A stretch of 64,000 nt of DNA from Nocardia sp. NBC_00565 (GTDB lineage Bacteria; Actinomycetota; Actinomycetes; Mycobacteriales; Mycobacteriaceae), in NCBI RefSeq assembly GCF_036345915.1, contig NZ_CP107785.1, forward strand, positions 4,588,001 through 4,652,000, in the 5' to 3' direction. The notes under the pieces were generated by a model. It did not search any database. It worked only from the letters and a program-made list of their open reading frames with translations, and had not been told where the DNA came from. Below, one piece after another: positions 32,976-41,515 of this stretch; positions within the stretch are counted from its first letter, which is position 1; every line of letters starts with the position of its first letter. The position numbers and the translations under genes are program-made.

Positions 32976-33301
32976 ACAACGGTCCCTACGATGTCCTCCT
33001 GCATACTCTGGACCCCGAGTCCCGGCGGGAGAGCACCCTTCCCGAACTCGACCGCAAGCCCGACCCGTGGGAGTCGAGCATGCAGGCGACATGCGAATGC
33101 CTGTCCTGGCGCGGCACGTTGGACAACCTGGAACGCCGCAAGGCCGAGGACGCACTCGGTGAGACGATCTACTACGACTTTCCGGTACGGACCCGATCAG
33201 TCGTGGTAACAGCCCACACGCTGATGGATCGTGGAGTGATCACCTCAGAGGAGTTGCGTAGGCAAATGGAGGTGGTTCGGGCGCGGTTCAACAGGGAGTA
33301 G
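32972..33301 (+). CDS. P15K-like nitrile hydratase / thiocyanate hydrolase activator
   Basis: 109 residues similar to the beta N-terminal-type subunit of the same operon (CECLSWRGTLDNLERRKAEDALGETIYYDF against CECLGWRGVWNSEERRRAENDLGATLYF, shown in part). This is the relation expected between thiocyanate hydrolase ScnB and its activator P15K, which helps load cobalt and mature the active site. It overlaps the alpha gene stop by four bases and closes the operon. A hairpin follows at 33313. No cobalt transporter is adjacent. Confidence 0.75.
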   Translation: MNNGPYDVLLHTLDPESRRESTLPELDRKPDPWESSMQATCECLSWRGTLDNLERRKAEDALGETIYYDFPVRTRSVVVTAHTLMDRGVITSEELRRQMEVVRARFNRE

Positions 33302-33312
33302 ATCCCACTCCG

Positions 33313-33336
33313 ACGCGGTAGCGGCCGCATCCGCGT
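33313..33336 (+). terminator. Candidate hairpin terminator after the hydratase operon
   Basis: ACGCGG, TA, GCGGCCGC, AT, CCGCGT form a 24-bp near-palindrome with one two-base internal mismatch, 11 bases after the last stop codon. There is no U-tract, as is usual in actinobacteria. Confidence 0.45.
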
Positions 33337-33413
33337 GAGTTTATCCGATTCGGCTGAAATGTGTTGTGCGGCAACAACACCTACGATCCCACGGGGTTCG
33401 CTACGATGGAAGG

Positions 33414-34571
33414 GTGCGGATCGGAGTCGGGCTCTCCACCGCGCCGGGAGCACGGCAAGCAGGCGCGCAAGCCGCAGCGAACGCACGCGATCAGATCGCG
33501 GGCGAGACGCCATCGCTTGCTGTGCTATTAGCCTCACGAGCACACACCGACGAGGCCGCGGCCGTCCTCGCCGGAGTCCACCACAGCGTCCAGGTGCCCG
33601 CACTCATCGGATGCGTGGCCCAAGCGATCGTCGCGGGCCGCCGCGAGATCGAGGACGAGCCCGCGGTCGCGGTATGGCTGGCATCCGGATTGCCCGCCGC
33701 CGCCGAGACCTTCCAACTCGACTTCCTCCGCACAGCGGCCGGCGGGCTACTCGCGGGTTACCGCTTCGACACCGCAGCGCGCGACTTCCATCTGCTGCTG
33801 CCCGACCCCTTCTCCTTCCCGGCCGACATACTGCTCGAGCACCTGAACACCGATCTACCCGGCACCACCGTGATGGGCGGGCTGGTCAGCGGCGCGCAAC
33901 GGCCCGGCGGCTGCAGACTGTTCCACGACCACGAGGTGGTGACCTCCGGCGCCGTGGGCGTGCGACTACCCGGCCTGCGCGGTGTCCCCATCGTGTCGCA
34001 GGGCTGCCGACCGATCGGGTCCCCCTATATCGTCACCGGCGCACGCGGCGCGCGGATCACCGAACTGGGCAGCCGCCCACCCTTCGAGCGATTACGCGAG
34101 ATCGTCGAGGCGCTGCCACCCGACCAACAGGAACTGGTGACCCACGGACTGCAGATCGGAGTCGTAGTCGACGAGCATCTCTCAGCGCCGGGGCAGGGCG
34201 ATTTCCTGATCCGCGGCCTGCTCGGTGCCGACCCATCCAGCGGCGCGATCGAGATCGGCGAAATTGTCGAGGTCGGCACAACCGTGCAGTTCCAGGTCCG
34301 CGACGCGGCCGGGGCAGATGAAGATCTACGCGCAGCCCTCCTACACGCAGGTTCGGACCTACCCGGACGCCCCGCCGGTGCGTTGCTGTTCACCTGCAAC
34401 GGACGCGGCCGGCGGATGTTCGGGGTCGCGAACCACGACGCCACCGCGATCGAGGACGCGCTCGACGGCATCCCGCTTGCCGGCTTCTTCGCCGCGGGCG
34501 AAATCGGCCCCATCGCAGGCCGCAATGCACTACACGGCTTCACGGCATCAATGGCGGTATTCGTCGAATGA
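33414..34571 (+). CDS. FIST-domain sensor-type protein
   Basis: About 385 residues with the FIST_N/FIST_C order. The N-terminal half has alternating strands and helices with [19 protein letters not shown] and [13 protein letters not shown]. The C-terminal half has [25 protein letters not shown] and the end [27 protein letters not shown] and [15 protein letters not shown] domains are proposed small-ligand (perhaps amino acid) sensor domains and often occur alone in actinobacteria. The GTG at 33414 (VRIGVGLS) is chosen because conservation begins there; the open frame extends to 33366. Not in an obvious operon: over 80 bp separates it from the molybdate genes. Confidence 0.8.
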   Translation: MRIGVGLSTAPGARQAGAQAAANARDQIAGETPSLAVLLASRAHTDEAAAVLAGVHHSVQVPALIGCVAQAIVAGRREIEDEPAVAVWLASGLPAAAETFQLDFLRTAAGGLLAGYRFDTAARDFHLLLPDPFSFPADILLEHLNTDLPGTTVMGGLVSGAQRPGGCRLFHDHEVVTSGAVGVRLPGLRGVPIVSQGCRPIGSPYIVTGARGARITELGSRPPFERLREIVEALPPDQQELVTHGLQIGVVVDEHLSAPGQGDFLIRGLLGADPSSGAIEIGEIVEVGTTVQFQVRDAAGADEDLRAALLHAGSDLPGRPAGALLFTCNGRGRRMFGVANHDATAIEDALDGIPLAGFFAAGEIGPIAGRNALHGFTASMAVFVE

Positions 34572-34655
34572 GGCGGCTCGCAGCCGCCGCATCCGTATCA
34601 GTAGCGATCCGCTGGCGCGTGCGCATCGGGCTATGCATTCCGTGTATACGGCAAT

Positions 34656-35066
34656 ATGCTGCCACTCGTGTCGAATCTGCGGATCAGCGAGGTTGCTGCT
34701 TTGATGGGTGTCAGCGATGACACCGTGCGGCGGTATATCGATCAGGGCCGACTGAACGCGATCCAGCTGGACAGCGGCCGCAAGGGCGTGAGCGGCCGTG
34801 AGCTGGCGGAATTCCTGCGGGCCAACTCGGAGACTCCGGAACCGGGTGCCGCGGTGGCCGTCTCCGCGCGGAATCGGATGCGCGGGATCGTGACGCGGAT
34901 CGTGAAGGACACAGTGATGGCTCAGGTCGAGATGCAGGCCGGGCCCTTCAAGCTGGTGTCTCTGCTGAGTCGGGAGTCGGTCGATGAACTCGGCCTGGAG
35001 GTCGGCAGCATCGCGGTCGCGTCGGTCAAGTCCACCCATGTCGTTGTCGAAATCCCAGAAAGTTGA
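34656..35066 (+). CDS. Helix-turn-helix plus TOBE molybdate-binding protein
   Basis: 136 residues. A MerR/excisionase-like helix-turn-helix (LRISEVAALMGVSDDTVRRYIDQG, shortened) is followed by a single molbindin/TOBE domain (NRMRGIVTRIVKDTVMAQVEM, then VDELGLEVGSIAVASVKSTHV). This is the usual actinobacterial layout for a molybdate-sensing protein in front of modABC. It likely stores or senses molybdate and may regulate the operon. Its TGA overlaps the modA ATG. The start could also be the GTG at 34668. Confidence 0.82.
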   Translation: MLPLVSNLRISEVAALMGVSDDTVRRYIDQGRLNAIQLDSGRKGVSGRELAEFLRANSETPEPGAAVAVSARNRMRGIVTRIVKDTVMAQVEMQAGPFKLVSLLSRESVDELGLEVGSIAVASVKSTHVVVEIPES

Positions 35067-35857
35067 TGAGGATGAGGATGTTTCGTTCCCTCAGTGCAGT
35101 TGCCCTGACCGGAGCCGTCGCACTGACACTGGTCGGCTGCGGATCGGACAAGTCGTCCGACCCAGCCCCCGCCGACAACATCTCCGGAACCGTGACGGTA
35201 TTCGCAGCCGCATCACTGACCGAGACGTTCACCGAACTGGGCAAGCAGTTCGAGGCCGCCCACCCCGGCACCAAGGTCGTCTACAGCTTCGGCGCGAGCT
35301 CGGCGCTGGCAGAACAGATCAAACAGGGCGCCCCCATCGACGTGTTCGCCTCAGCGGCTCCGAAGAACATGCAGCAGGTCGTCGACGCGGGCGATATCAC
35401 CGCCACGCCGGTGACATTCGTGCGCAACCGCCTCGAAATCGCGGTCCCCAAGGGCAACCCCGGCCATATCACCGGACTCGCCGACTTCGGCAAGACCGAA
35501 CCCAAGATCGCGCTGTGCGCCGAACAGGTGCCCTGTGGTGCCGCCGCCAAGACCGTATTCGAGATCGCCGGTGTCAATCCCCAGCCCGACACCCGTGAGG
35601 CGGACGTCAAGGCCGTGCTGACGAAGGTGACCCTCGGCGAGGTGGATGCGGCGCTCGTCTACCGCACCGATGTGAAGGCCGCGGGTGACAAGGTCGAGGG
35701 CATCGACTTCCCCGAGGCCGACAAGGCGATCAACGACTACCCGGTCGCAGCACTGGCCAAGGCTCCCAACTCCGCCGCGGCCACGGCGTTCGTCACGTTC
35801 ATCGAGTCCGACCGAGCCCGCGCCGTCTTCACCAAAGCGGGATTCGACAACCCGTGA
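35066..35857 (+). CDS. modA: Molybdate ABC transporter substrate-binding lipoprotein ModA
   Basis: 263 residues. Lipoprotein signal with lipobox LTLVGC, so it is exported and anchored to the outer face of the membrane. The mature protein has the ModA hallmarks VFAAASLTETFTELG, YSFGASSALAEQI, GAPIDVFASA and the C-terminal DAALVYRTDVKAAG, YPVAALAKAPN. It binds molybdate or tungstate and delivers it to ModBC. The start is set at the ATG overlapping the upstream stop; the ATG at 35078 is preceded by GATGAGG and is a real alternative. It overlaps modB by four bases. Confidence 0.93.
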   Translation: MRMRMFRSLSAVALTGAVALTLVGCGSDKSSDPAPADNISGTVTVFAAASLTETFTELGKQFEAAHPGTKVVYSFGASSALAEQIKQGAPIDVFASAAPKNMQQVVDAGDITATPVTFVRNRLEIAVPKGNPGHITGLADFGKTEPKIALCAEQVPCGAAAKTVFEIAGVNPQPDTREADVKAVLTKVTLGEVDAALVYRTDVKAAGDKVEGIDFPEADKAINDYPVAALAKAPNSAAATAFVTFIESDRARAVFTKAGFDNP

Positions 35858-36669
35858 CCCGAACGTCGACGCGACGGCGGACAGCACGCGGGCGGCGACC
35901 GCTCATTCTCGTGCTGCCCGCCGTCTGCGGCTTGGCGTTCCTGTTGTTGCCGCTGGCCGGGCTCCTGCTGCGCGCGCCTTGGCGTAGCGTGCCCGACCGG
36001 CTGTTCAGCGCCGAAGTCGGTCAGGCACTGCGCCTTTCGCTTGTGTGCGCGAGCTCGGCAACTGTCGTCTGCCTGGTATTCGGTATTCCCTTGGCGTGGC
36101 TGCTCGCGCGCGGTGAGGTACCCGGCCTCGGGTTCGTACGGGCGCTGGTGACCGTCCCGCTGGTACTGCCGCCGGTCGTCGGCGGGGTCGCGCTGCTACT
36201 GGTACTGGGCAGGCGCGGAATCATCGGCCGTCATTTGAATGAATGGTTCGGTGTCTCACTGCCTTTCACCACCGCCGGGGTCGTCGTCGCCGAGGCGTTC
36301 GTGGCGATGCCGTTCCTGGTCATCTCCGTCGAAGGCGCACTGCGCGGCGCCGATCCCCGCTACGAAGAAGCCGCCGCAACCCTCGGCGCATCGCGCTGGC
36401 TGACCTTCCGGCGGGTCACCTTGCCCTCGGTCATGCCGGGCGTGATCGCGGGCGCGGTGCTGTGCTGGGCCCGCGCACTCGGCGAATTCGGTGCCACCAT
36501 CACCTTTGCGGGCAATTTCCCCGGCAAGACGACGACCATGCCGCTGGCGGTATACCTCGCCTTGGAAACCGATCCCGAGGACGCGATCGTGCTCAGCCTG
36601 GTACTGCTTTTCGTGTCGGTGGTCGTCCTCGCGGCGTTGCGAGACCGGTGGATACGAGGTGCGGTATGA
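35854..36669 (+). CDS. modB: Molybdate ABC transporter permease ModB
   Basis: 271 residues with several hydrophobic spans (LILVLPAVCGLAFLLLPLAG and others) and the inner-membrane permease EAA loop 'EEAAATLGASRWLTFRRVTLPSVMPG' (here cut to its key parts: EEAA, GASRW, LP). GEFGATITFAGN is typical of ModB. Two copies are expected to form the channel, coupled to ModC. GTG start overlapping modA's stop; its own stop overlaps modC. Confidence 0.93.
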   Translation: MTRTSTRRRTARGRRPLILVLPAVCGLAFLLLPLAGLLLRAPWRSVPDRLFSAEVGQALRLSLVCASSATVVCLVFGIPLAWLLARGEVPGLGFVRALVTVPLVLPPVVGGVALLLVLGRRGIIGRHLNEWFGVSLPFTTAGVVVAEAFVAMPFLVISVEGALRGADPRYEEAAATLGASRWLTFRRVTLPSVMPGVIAGAVLCWARALGEFGATITFAGNFPGKTTTMPLAVYLALETDPEDAIVLSLVLLFVSVVVLAALRDRWIRGAV

Positions 36670-37715
36670 CTCTCGGTGCCGAAATACGTGTCACCCGAGA
36701 CAAATTCGAACTCGACATCACCCTCACCGTGGCAGCCGGGGAAGTCGTCGCACTGCTGGGTCCCAACGGAGCGGGCAAAACCACCGCACTGCGGGCGCTC
36801 GCCGGGCTCACCCCACTGACCGGTGGCAGTATCCGTCTCGACGAAAACACTTGGGACGCACCGCCGAAGCTGTTCATTCCCGCTGAGCGACGGGCGGTCG
36901 GCGTCGTATTCCAGGACTACCTGCTGTTCGCGCACATGTCCGCCCAGGACAACGTGGCCTTCGGGCTGCGCGCCCGCGGCCAGCACCGCCGCGTGGCCCG
37001 CGACCGCGCCAAGTTTTGGCTCGACCGGGTCGGTCTCGCCGAGCACGTCCACGCCAAACCACGCGCATTGTCCGGCGGTCAAGCTCAACGCGTTGCCCTG
37101 GCCCGCGCACTGGCGACCGACCCGCAACTGCTGCTGCTCGACGAACCACTGGCCGCACTGGACGCCAGCACGCGTTTACAGGTACGCGCCGATCTCGCCC
37201 ACCACCTCACCGACTACACCGGGCATACGGTGCTGGTCACCCACGACCCACTCGACGCCATGGTGCTCGCCGACCGCCTCGTCATCCTCGAAAACGGGGT
37301 CGTCATCCAAGCCGGACCACCCAGCGAAGTCGCCCGTCGACCACGCTCCGACTACGTCGCAAACCTGGTGGGCCTCAACCTCTATCGCGGCACAGCCCAC
37401 GGCAACACCGTCGACCTCGACGACAGCGGAACACTCACCGTGGCCGAACCAGCCCAGGGCGCAGTCCATATCGCGTTCCCACCCAGCGCGGTGAGCCTGC
37501 ACCTCGACCAACCTGCGGGCAGCCCACGAAACACCTGGCCGGTCACCATCATCGGGCTCGAACAGCACGCCCACACCACCCGAGTCCGGCTCGACGGCAG
37601 CCCCTCCGTACTCGCCGACGTCACCCCCGCAACCGTCGCCGAGCTGCGCCTGCAGACCGGAGCGCCGCTGTGGGCCGCGCTCAAGGCCACCGAAATCCAC
37701 ACCTATCCAGCCTGA
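36666..37715 (+). CDS. modC: Molybdate ABC transporter ATPase ModC
   Basis: 349 residues. ATPase domain with Walker A GPNGAGKTT, Q-loop VFQDYLLFAHM, signature LSGGQAQRVALARAL, Walker B LLLLDEPLAALD and the switch histidine VTHD. A C-terminal TOBE-type molybdate regulatory domain follows (about residue 280 on: TWPVTIIGLEQHAHTTRVRL, LRLQTGAPLWAALKATEI). It energises import through ModB. Overlaps modB by four bases. The TOBE part lets the ATPase sense internal molybdate. Confidence 0.93.
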   Translation: MTLGAEIRVTRDKFELDITLTVAAGEVVALLGPNGAGKTTALRALAGLTPLTGGSIRLDENTWDAPPKLFIPAERRAVGVVFQDYLLFAHMSAQDNVAFGLRARGQHRRVARDRAKFWLDRVGLAEHVHAKPRALSGGQAQRVALARALATDPQLLLLDEPLAALDASTRLQVRADLAHHLTDYTGHTVLVTHDPLDAMVLADRLVILENGVVIQAGPPSEVARRPRSDYVANLVGLNLYRGTAHGNTVDLDDSGTLTVAEPAQGAVHIAFPPSAVSLHLDQPAGSPRNTWPVTIIGLEQHAHTTRVRLDGSPSVLADVTPATVAELRLQTGAPLWAALKATEIHTYPA

Positions 37716-37781
37716 CGCGGGCGGTCCCGGATCCGCGGCGCATCCCACCTACTGGGCGCACCGCTGCGTAGAGTTGCCGCC

Positions 37782-37991
37782 ATGCGACTGAGCACCCGCA
37801 ATCAACTCGACGGCACCGTCATCTCGGTCACCCGCGGTGAAGCGATGGCTGTCGTACGAATCCGACTCACCGGAGGCGACGAAATCACCTCCTCCATCAC
37901 CCGCGATGCCGTCGACGACCTCGACCTCGCCGACGGTGCCCGCGTCAAAGTCCTCATCAAATCCACCGAAGTCACCCTCGGCATCGAGTAG
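37782..37991 (+). CDS. Molbindin (single TOBE/Mop domain)
   Basis: 69 residues, one complete Mop domain: MRLSTRNQLDGTVISVTRG, then strands ending VKVLIKSTEVTLGIE. Free molbindins form hexamers that bind oxyanions and buffer molybdate. It lies 66 bp after modC on the same strand, so it probably belongs to the same uptake and storage unit. No clear hairpin follows it. Confidence 0.85.
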   Translation: MRLSTRNQLDGTVISVTRGEAMAVVRIRLTGGDEITSSITRDAVDDLDLADGARVKVLIKSTEVTLGIE

Positions 37992-38585
37992 TCCCTGCCT
38001 GGAGGCGCGTCACCGGCGTAAGTCCCGCCAACAGCGACCTATTTCAGCATGCATGTCGGATCTCTTCACCCGGCTCGATGGTGGCGCTGAGTACGGCGGC
38101 ACGCAGATAGAGGCGGTCCGCCAGGCGCGCGAGAGGTCGCGCCCGGTCAGCTTTGAAGATCGCCGAGAGCACCACCGCGGCGCCCACGCGGCCCCTCGAT
38201 CCGCTGGGCGGAACAACTCGACGGTCCGGGCCGCGGCGACAGGTAACCACGATTCTGAACCTCTTTTACAGCGAAATAATTCTGACGCATACAAACTCAC
38301 TCGCAGATTTTCGCTCGATCGGATTAACCGGCATTATGGCGATTCGCCACGGTCGAAACATCCGTCAGGCCAAATGTAAATATCCGTACCATCGATTGGC
38401 TCAGACAGTGCGCCGCGCCCCGCGGGCCAAGGAATAATTCCCAGCAGTGGGACTGCATGCCCCCCAATACATGTCATGCTAGGGTCCCGGTTGCAATCGC
38501 CGTGGAGGACGCAGTCCGCAGCCTTATTCCACTTCGCCTTCCGGCTTGTCGATAACTATTGAATTCGTACTCCGAGGTGATCCGT
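37992..38585. other. AT-richer leader region upstream of the second biosynthetic locus
   Basis: About 590 bp with no recognisable gene. The middle part (about 38250-38400) is clearly AT-richer than the flanks. It holds a 34-bp element at 38357-38390 that recurs at 62144-62177. A ribosome site (CCGAGGTGATCC) precedes the P450 start at 38586. Confidence 0.5.
38357..38390 (+). promoter_or_regulatory. Shared 34-bp element, copy 1
   Basis: AACATCCGTC, 11 variable bases, then AAATATCCGTACC. The core ATCCGT occurs twice in direct orientation exactly 22 bp apart. The same two blocks with the same 11-bp gap occur at 62144-62177. Direct repeats spaced by two helical turns are typical of SARP-type and some other activator sites. 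It lies 195 bp before the first P450 of the locus. Which protein binds is unknown. Confidence 0.5.
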
Positions 38586-39734
38586 ATGGCCCAGAAGTCG
38601 AAGGTTTCGGCCATTCCGGGTAACGTTGTCCACGATGTGGCTCGGTATTCCGAGGCACGGACCGTCCTGGGTTCTCCGGCGGAATTCTCCTCACGTCAGG
38701 CCCTCGGTCCCGCGGCAGCGCGACAGGTGGCTCGATGTGCCGGTGATATGACTGCCGAACAAATTCGTCAGCTGGCCATGCCGACCAGCTTGGTGTGCGC
38801 CGATGGGACACCACACCGGGCACTCCGGCGAACTGCGGTGCGGGGTCTCGCGCCGACGGTCGTCCGCACACTGATTCCGGCGATAACGGCCCATACGCAT
38901 GCGCTGGCCTCCGATATCGACACCGGATATCCGGTCGAGTTCCGCTCCGCTTTTGCCCGACCGCTGGTCACCCGAGTGCTGGCCGAGGTGCTGAGTGTGC
39001 CCGGCGAACACCGCGGGGATTTCACCGAGTGGATCGATGCCATGACCGTGGTGTCGGGCGATGGCGTTACCCGCGAGGCACTGCATACGCACGCCGATGG
39101 CGCCGCGAAACTCAGTGATTGTCTCGTCCGGCGCATCGGAGACCTCTCGGCAAATCCCGACGGTAGTTCGTTATCGGCGATGGTCACCCATTCCGCGCCC
39201 GCGGCGGACCTGGTGCGCATCTCACACGCCCTGGTGGTTGCGGCGCACACACCGCTCGCACGGTTCCTCACGAGTGTCATCGCGGCACTTGCCGGGGATA
39301 CCGCGCTCGAAAAGAGCGTCCGCGCCGATATCCCCGAGCGAACACCGCATCTGGTCGATGAAGTTCTTCGATGTCACTCGCCGGTCGAGAGCACCTACCG
39401 CACAGCGATACACGGCACGGTGCTGTCCGGTGTTCGGGTCGCGCCCGGGACACCCGTGCGCATACGGCTATCCGCGGCGAACCGCGACGACGAGGTCTTC
39501 GGCGACGCGGACCAGATCGATCTGGACCGCCCGATCACACCGCGACACCTGGGTTTCGGTTTCGGCGCGCATTCCTGCGTCGGAGCGGATCTGGTGCGGA
39601 CGGTATCGATCATCGCGATTTCGGTCATCATGCACCGGTTCGGTGCGATGGAAATCGACAGGCCACCAACCGATGCGGAAGGGCTCGAGCATGGACACGA
39701 GTTATATGTCACGTTCGCGGCACACGGTCGCTGA
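38586..39734 (+). CDS. Cytochrome P450, divergent I-helix
   Basis: 382 residues. The heme loop GFGFGAHSCVGADLVR provides the cysteine ligand and DEVLRCHSP the ExxR pair. The I-helix region reads ALVVAAHTPLARFL, without the usual AGxxT oxygen-activating motif, so either the substrate assists proton delivery (as in some P450s acting on carrier-bound substrates) or the reaction is not a standard hydroxylation. It starts the second biosynthetic locus, followed by a DUF6875-like gene overlapping its 3' end by 44 bases and then another P450 and A-T proteins. The start ATG has GAGG eleven bases upstream. A role on a carrier-bound amino acid is inferred from neighbours. Confidence 0.82.
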   Translation: MAQKSKVSAIPGNVVHDVARYSEARTVLGSPAEFSSRQALGPAAARQVARCAGDMTAEQIRQLAMPTSLVCADGTPHRALRRTAVRGLAPTVVRTLIPAITAHTHALASDIDTGYPVEFRSAFARPLVTRVLAEVLSVPGEHRGDFTEWIDAMTVVSGDGVTREALHTHADGAAKLSDCLVRRIGDLSANPDGSSLSAMVTHSAPAADLVRISHALVVAAHTPLARFLTSVIAALAGDTALEKSVRADIPERTPHLVDEVLRCHSPVESTYRTAIHGTVLSGVRVAPGTPVRIRLSAANRDDEVFGDADQIDLDRPITPRHLGFGFGAHSCVGADLVRTVSIIAISVIMHRFGAMEIDRPPTDAEGLEHGHELYVTFAAHGR

Positions 39735-40287
39735 AATCCTCGCGGCACCCGACAACTACGAACCGTGGGCCGTGGACACCGCACTATGGGTGCGTGATCA
39801 AGTCAGTCGTCCGGCGCCGAAACTCGGTCGCCCCGGCGCTCTGTGCCCATATGTGCCCACTGCCGTCGAGCGCAATACTCTGACCATCGTTGCCTCCGAC
39901 CAGCCGCCGCAACCGCGACAGGCCCTGGCCGATGTCCTGCTGGACGAGGCTGGCTGGCTGGCGGAAGAACTCGGCCGCACACCGGTCGGCCGCCGCGTCT
40001 GGGTCGCCCACATCGTGGTATTCACGCAGCTCGGGTCCGCGGCCGACGTTCTCGCGGAGGTCCGTGCGCACGTCCGGCCGCGACTGCTCCGCGCGGGTAT
40101 CAATGTCGGCGAGTTCTTTCACGACAGCCCGGATACCAGTGTCCGCAACCGCCACCATCTCGTCGGACGCTCACCGTGGCCATGCTTCGCGTTGCGCGTC
40201 TTCATGCCCCAGGACGAGACATTCTTCCGGATGACACCCGACTCAGAGGTCGGATATCTGGCGCGCGGCGTCGGAGATCGCTCGTGA
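39691..40287 (+). CDS. DUF6875-like protein, second copy
   Basis: 198 residues, distantly similar to the protein at 29310-29966. Shared marks are GRPGALCPYVPTAVER with its single cysteine, an amphipathic helix about 80 residues later ending INVGEFFHDSPD (there [12 protein letters not shown]), and PCFALRVFMPQDETFF. The ATG at 39691 is preceded by GGAAGG and overlaps the P450 stop by 44 bases; the ATG at 39706 is possible. It sits between two P450 genes in front of the A-T proteins. Function unknown. The repeat association with NRPS machinery is the main clue. Confidence 0.7.
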   Translation: MDTSYMSRSRHTVAEILAAPDNYEPWAVDTALWVRDQVSRPAPKLGRPGALCPYVPTAVERNTLTIVASDQPPQPRQALADVLLDEAGWLAEELGRTPVGRRVWVAHIVVFTQLGSAADVLAEVRAHVRPRLLRAGINVGEFFHDSPDTSVRNRHHLVGRSPWPCFALRVFMPQDETFFRMTPDSEVGYLARGVGDRS

Positions 40288-40318
40288 TCGCGCCCACCGT
40301 CGGGAACTGCGGCACGAT

Positions 40319-41515
40319 ATGACCGCCGCTGCCGACCTCAGGGCTCTGAGCATGTACCAGCTGATCGCACGCCCGTCCCGGGATACCGCCCATCGGCTGT
40401 TCACTCGGTTGGCCACCGAGGCCCCCGTGCATTGGGATCCGTACACGAAGACATGGCTCATCGCGGAGCGGACGGCCGCGACCGAGGTGCTCAACAATCC
40501 GGTATTCAGCTCACGACCCGACCGGCTCTTCCACCCGGACCTCAATGCCGATAACACTGTCCTCGCCGAGTTGCTCGGCCGTCAGCTGATGTTCCTCGAC
40601 GGCCCGGCGCATTCCGGGCCGCAACGGGCGGTCGGCCGGGTGCTGTCGCCGCGACGGGTGCGCAGGATCGCCGACGATATCGGAACGCTGACCGCGCAAG
40701 CCTGCCATGGACTGCAGGATGGCGGCACACTCGATATCGTCGGCGATGTCGCGGTGCCGGTGCCGTTGCGGGTGATTTCCCGGCTACTCGGTCTGCCACC
40801 GACCGACGATCGGGAACTGCTGGCGATGTCGCAGGCATACGTCCGCGTCATCACCGGAATCGACCGCACGACCGATGATCGGACGCTGGCGACCGTCGGT
40901 TCTTTTCTGGACTACGCGCTCGATATCGTCCGGTACAAACGCCGGGTGCCGGCCGACGACGGCATCAGCGAACTGATCGCGCACATGGATGCGCTGGACG
41001 GTCTCGATGATCGCGATATCGCCGCGAATCTGGTCATGCTCATCTCGGCGGGTCATCAGACCACGAGCGGGCTGATCGCCGGTGCCGTGCTGAACTGGTT
41101 CGCCGCACCGCGCGAGGGGCACGCGTCGGCTCGTGGCGAGTCCGTCGATATCGAAACCGAACTCGCGCAGGTGTCGCCGTCACAATTCATCGGCCGCACC
41201 GCGACCGCGGATCACCGGATCGGCGATCACCACATCGCTGCCGGGGATTCGGTCCTGATACTGCTGGCCGCCATCAACTGGACCGCCGACCCCGACGCGC
41301 CAGGAGTACCGAGACATATGGCGTTCGGCTCCGGCCCGCACCGTTGTCCCGGTGCATCTCTCGCCAGATTGGAAGGACAGATCGTCCTCGACCAGCTGCG
41401 TCGGCTCCACCTCGTTCCTCGGATGAACGATGTCGACTGGTCGGCCAACATCACGCTGCCCTGCCCGGTCAGCCTGCCCGTCATTGCCGCCACACCGAAA
41501 GGGTCGCATCCATGA
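40319..41515 (+). CDS. Cytochrome P450 lacking the ExxR motif
   Basis: 398 residues. The heme loop FGSGPHRCPGASLARLEG is intact and the I-helix AGHQTTSGLI is near normal. The K-helix, expected as VEELLRYVSPxQ, reads IETELAQVSPSQ: when aligned on VSP the glutamate and arginine of ExxR are replaced by threonine and alanine. ExxR is almost invariant in P450s, with few known exceptions such as actinobacterial CYP157 enzymes. The helix is also shortened, since the stretch between it and the I-helix is brief. Its stop overlaps the following A-T gene by four bases, which ties it to a carrier-bound substrate. It may be active with a different fold-stabilising contact, or inactive. Confidence 0.83.
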   Translation: MTAAADLRALSMYQLIARPSRDTAHRLFTRLATEAPVHWDPYTKTWLIAERTAATEVLNNPVFSSRPDRLFHPDLNADNTVLAELLGRQLMFLDGPAHSGPQRAVGRVLSPRRVRRIADDIGTLTAQACHGLQDGGTLDIVGDVAVPVPLRVISRLLGLPPTDDRELLAMSQAYVRVITGIDRTTDDRTLATVGSFLDYALDIVRYKRRVPADDGISELIAHMDALDGLDDRDIAANLVMLISAGHQTTSGLIAGAVLNWFAAPREGHASARGESVDIETELAQVSPSQFIGRTATADHRIGDHHIAAGDSVLILLAAINWTADPDAPGVPRHMAFGSGPHRCPGASLARLEGQIVLDQLRRLHLVPRMNDVDWSANITLPCPVSLPVIAATPKGSHP

